From Mangrovicella endophytica (lineage in GTDB: Bacteria > Pseudomonadota > Alphaproteobacteria > Rhizobiales > Rhizobiaceae), in contig NZ_PKMZ01000002.1 in the NCBI RefSeq assembly GCF_002893625.1, positions 310,001-374,000 of the forward strand: 64,000 nucleotides of DNA. Direction: 5' to 3'. Made by a program: the position numbers and the translations under genes. How positions within the stretch are numbered: the stretch's first letter is position 1; each line of letters starts with the position of its first letter. Below are positions 62,512-64,000 of this stretch, piece after piece. The notes below the pieces were generated by a model that saw nothing but the letters and a program-made list of their open reading frames with translations, made no database searches and was not told the origin of the DNA.

Positions 62512-64000
62512 ATGGCCATCAATCTGCAGAAGCCGGACATCACCGAGCTGAAGCCGCGCATCACCGTGTTCGGTGTCGGCGGCGGCGGCTGCAATGCGGT
62601 CAACAACATGATCAACGCCGGTCTCGAAGGCGTCGAGTTCGTGATCGCCAACACCGATGCGCAGGCTCTGCGGTCCTCCCGCGCCGAACGCGTGATCCAG
62701 ATGGGCGTCGCCGTCACCGAGGGTCTCGGCGCCGGCTCGCAGCCCGAGGTCGGCCGCGCCGCCGCGGAAGAGTCCCTCGACGAGATCTGCGATCACCTGC
62801 TCGGCTCGCATATGTGCTTCGTCACCGCCGGCATGGGCGGCGGCACCGGCACGGGCGCTGCTCCGGTCGTGGCCCGCGCGGCCCGCGAAAAGGGCATCCT
62901 GACCGTCGGCGTCGTGACCAAGCCGTTCCACTTCGAGGGACAGCGCCGTCTGCGCATCGCCGAGCAGGGCATCGAGGAGCTGCAGAAGAACGTCGACACG
63001 CTCATCGTCATCCCGAACCAGAACCTCTTCCGCATCGCCAACGACAAGACGACCTTTGCGGACGCCTTCGGCATGGCCGACCAGGTGCTCTATTCGGGCG
63101 TCGCCTGCATCACCGACCTGATGGTCAAGGAAGGTCTGATCAACCTCGACTTCGCCGACGTCCGTTCGGTGATGCGCGAGATGGGCAAGGCGATGATGGG
63201 CACGGGCGAAGCGTCCGGCGAGGGCCGCGCCATGGCCGCCGCCGAGGCGGCGATCGCCAACCCGCTCCTCGACGAGACCTCGATGAAGGGCGCCAAGGGC
63301 CTGCTCATCTCGATCACCGGCGGGCGTGACCTGACGCTCTTCGAGGTCGACGAGGCCGCCACCCGCATCCGCGAGGAGGTCGACCAGGACGCCAACATCA
63401 TCCTCGGCGCCACCTTCGACGAGAGCCTGGAAGGCGTCATCCGCGTGTCCGTCGTCGCCACCGGCATCGACAAGACCGCGATGGAGGTCTTCGACCGTCC
63501 GGTCGAACTGCGCACGCAGGCTATTGCCCAGCGTCCGGCCCCGGTGCAGCAGCCGGTCGTCCCGGCGATCGCCGCCGCCGCGCCTGTCGCGCCGCAGCCG
63601 ATGATGGCCGCTCCGTCCTTCACCGCCGAGCAGCATCAGCCGAAGGCCGCCGCGCCGGAGCTCGAGGACGACTTCACCGCCGCTCTCGAGGCCGAGATCG
63701 CCCAGGTCGCGCCGGCTGCCCGCCCGGCTGCTCCGATGACCGCCCAGCGCGAGGCGGTTGCGCCGCGCATGCCGCGCGTCGAGGACTTCCCGCCGGTCGT
63801 GCAGCAGGAGATCGAGCGTCGCACGGCTGCGATGGAGCCCGCTGCCGCGCATGACGACAAGGGTGCCATGGGCCTGCTGCGCCGTCTGACCACGGGCCTG
63901 TCGCGCCGCGAGGAGGACGACATGCTGGCGCCGGACGCCGCGCGTGCCGCCAAGCCTCAGGAGCAGCGCCGTCCGGCCCATGTCGAGCCGAACCCGTATG
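62512..64000 (+). CDS. ftsZ: Cell division protein FtsZ (3' end outside window)
   Basis: 496 codons are visible and the frame is still open at the window end. [17 protein letters not shown] and the tubulin signature GGGTGTG (residues 109-115) are present, with [11 protein letters not shown] as the T7 loop region. From about residue 320 a long Ala/Pro/Gln/Glu-rich linker follows, as in Rhizobiales, whose FtsZ is much longer than the 383 residues of E. coli. It forms the division ring. AGAGGAA lies upstream of ATG 62512. Confidence 0.97.
   Translation, partial: MAINLQKPDITELKPRITVFGVGGGGCNAVNNMINAGLEGVEFVIANTDAQALRSSRAERVIQMGVAVTEGLGAGSQPEVGRAAAEESLDEICDHLLGSHMCFVTAGMGGGTGTGAAPVVARAAREKGILTVGVVTKPFHFEGQRRLRIAEQGIEELQKNVDTLIVIPNQNLFRIANDKTTFADAFGMADQVLYSGVACITDLMVKEGLINLDFADVRSVMREMGKAMMGTGEASGEGRAMAAAEAAIANPLLDETSMKGAKGLLISITGGRDLTLFEVDEAATRIREEVDQDANIILGATFDESLEGVIRVSVVATGIDKTAMEVFDRPVELRTQAIAQRPAPVQQPVVPAIAAAAPVAPQPMMAAPSFTAEQHQPKAAAPELEDDFTAALEAEIAQVAPAARPAAPMTAQREAVAPRMPRVEDFPPVVQQEIERRTAAMEPAAAHDDKGAMGLLRRLTTGLSRREEDDMLAPDAARAAKPQEQRRPAHVEPNPY

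Noticed and set aside
62095-63981. 628-residue minus-strand open frame opposite ftsZ
   Set aside because: Antisense shadow of ftsZ and ftsA produced by third-position GC bias.
1-64000. CRISPR arrays, tRNA genes, transposases or prophage genes
   Set aside because: None seen on either strand; no regularly spaced repeats, cloverleaf with TTCGA arm, DDE-type transposase or phage structural genes were found.

Overview
The window is GC-rich chromosomal DNA from an alphaproteobacterium, most likely order Hyphomicrobiales (Rhizobiales). The evidence is a complete division and cell wall (dcw) cluster in rhizobial order, ending in an FtsZ with a long C-terminal extension. Supporting signs are perfect CtrA-type boxes (TTAA-N7-TTAA), HWE/HisKA_2 histidine kinases, a SahR-type regulator next to metF, and small DUF4112/DUF2293/DUF29 proteins typical of this order. 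The genus cannot be fixed from sequence alone. No tRNA, rRNA, CRISPR array, transposase or prophage was found.

Region 1 (1-15.5 kb) is accessory metabolism. It holds a LysE-type exporter fragment, a GNAT acetyltransferase, and an HxlR regulator divergent from an SDR/secreted lipase/CurA-type reductase operon with a perfect 17-bp palindrome between them. Next come ada overlapping a PEP-mutase-family gene, an MDR oxidoreductase, and a type II haloacid dehalogenase. A probable minus-strand small RNA with anti-Shine-Dalgarno loops follows, then GntR, MgtC, TerC, an alpha/beta hydrolase, an RNase T2 and a thioredoxin-reductase-like flavoprotein.

Region 2 (15.7-35.4 kb) holds ettA, a HWE kinase with its receiver partner, DedA, a MOSC protein, and a RHH/ParE toxin-antitoxin pair whose toxin is frameshifted. 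It continues with DUF2293/TrmO, sahR-metF under a 22-bp perfect palindrome, and a 28-residue membrane peptide gene with its own terminator. An acyl carrier protein/hydrolase/fatty-acyl-AMP-ligase mini-cluster follows, with a B12-radical-SAM gene convergent to it. The region ends with an ornithine/lysine decarboxylase, a three-gene CHASE3 kinase/receiver/receiver-kinase operon, and a 392-bp non-coding element with terminal inverted repeats.

Region 3 (35.4-42.4 kb) carries DUF4112, a small membrane protein and an MFS exporter. It also has a run of peptidoglycan enzymes (MltB-type transglycosylase, GH25 lipoprotein, AmpD-type amidase), a Thr-rich mini-lipoprotein, a TerB/DnaJ protein, and the RNase P RNA gene rnpB.

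Region 4 (42.4-64 kb) is the dcw cluster: mraZ, rsmH, ftsL, ftsI, murE, murF, mraY, murD, ftsW, murG, murC, murB, ddlB, ftsQ, ftsA, ftsZ (3' end outside). It is split by three insertions: a secreted ORF between two 53-bp direct repeats after ftsI, a reversed DUF29 gene before murG, and a reversed receiver gene before ddlB. The strongest observation is that ftsI has lost the diagnostic residue in all three penicillin-binding motifs (SxxK, SxN, KTG) while its frame is intact. It looks like a pseudo-transpeptidase, with a terminator directly behind it.
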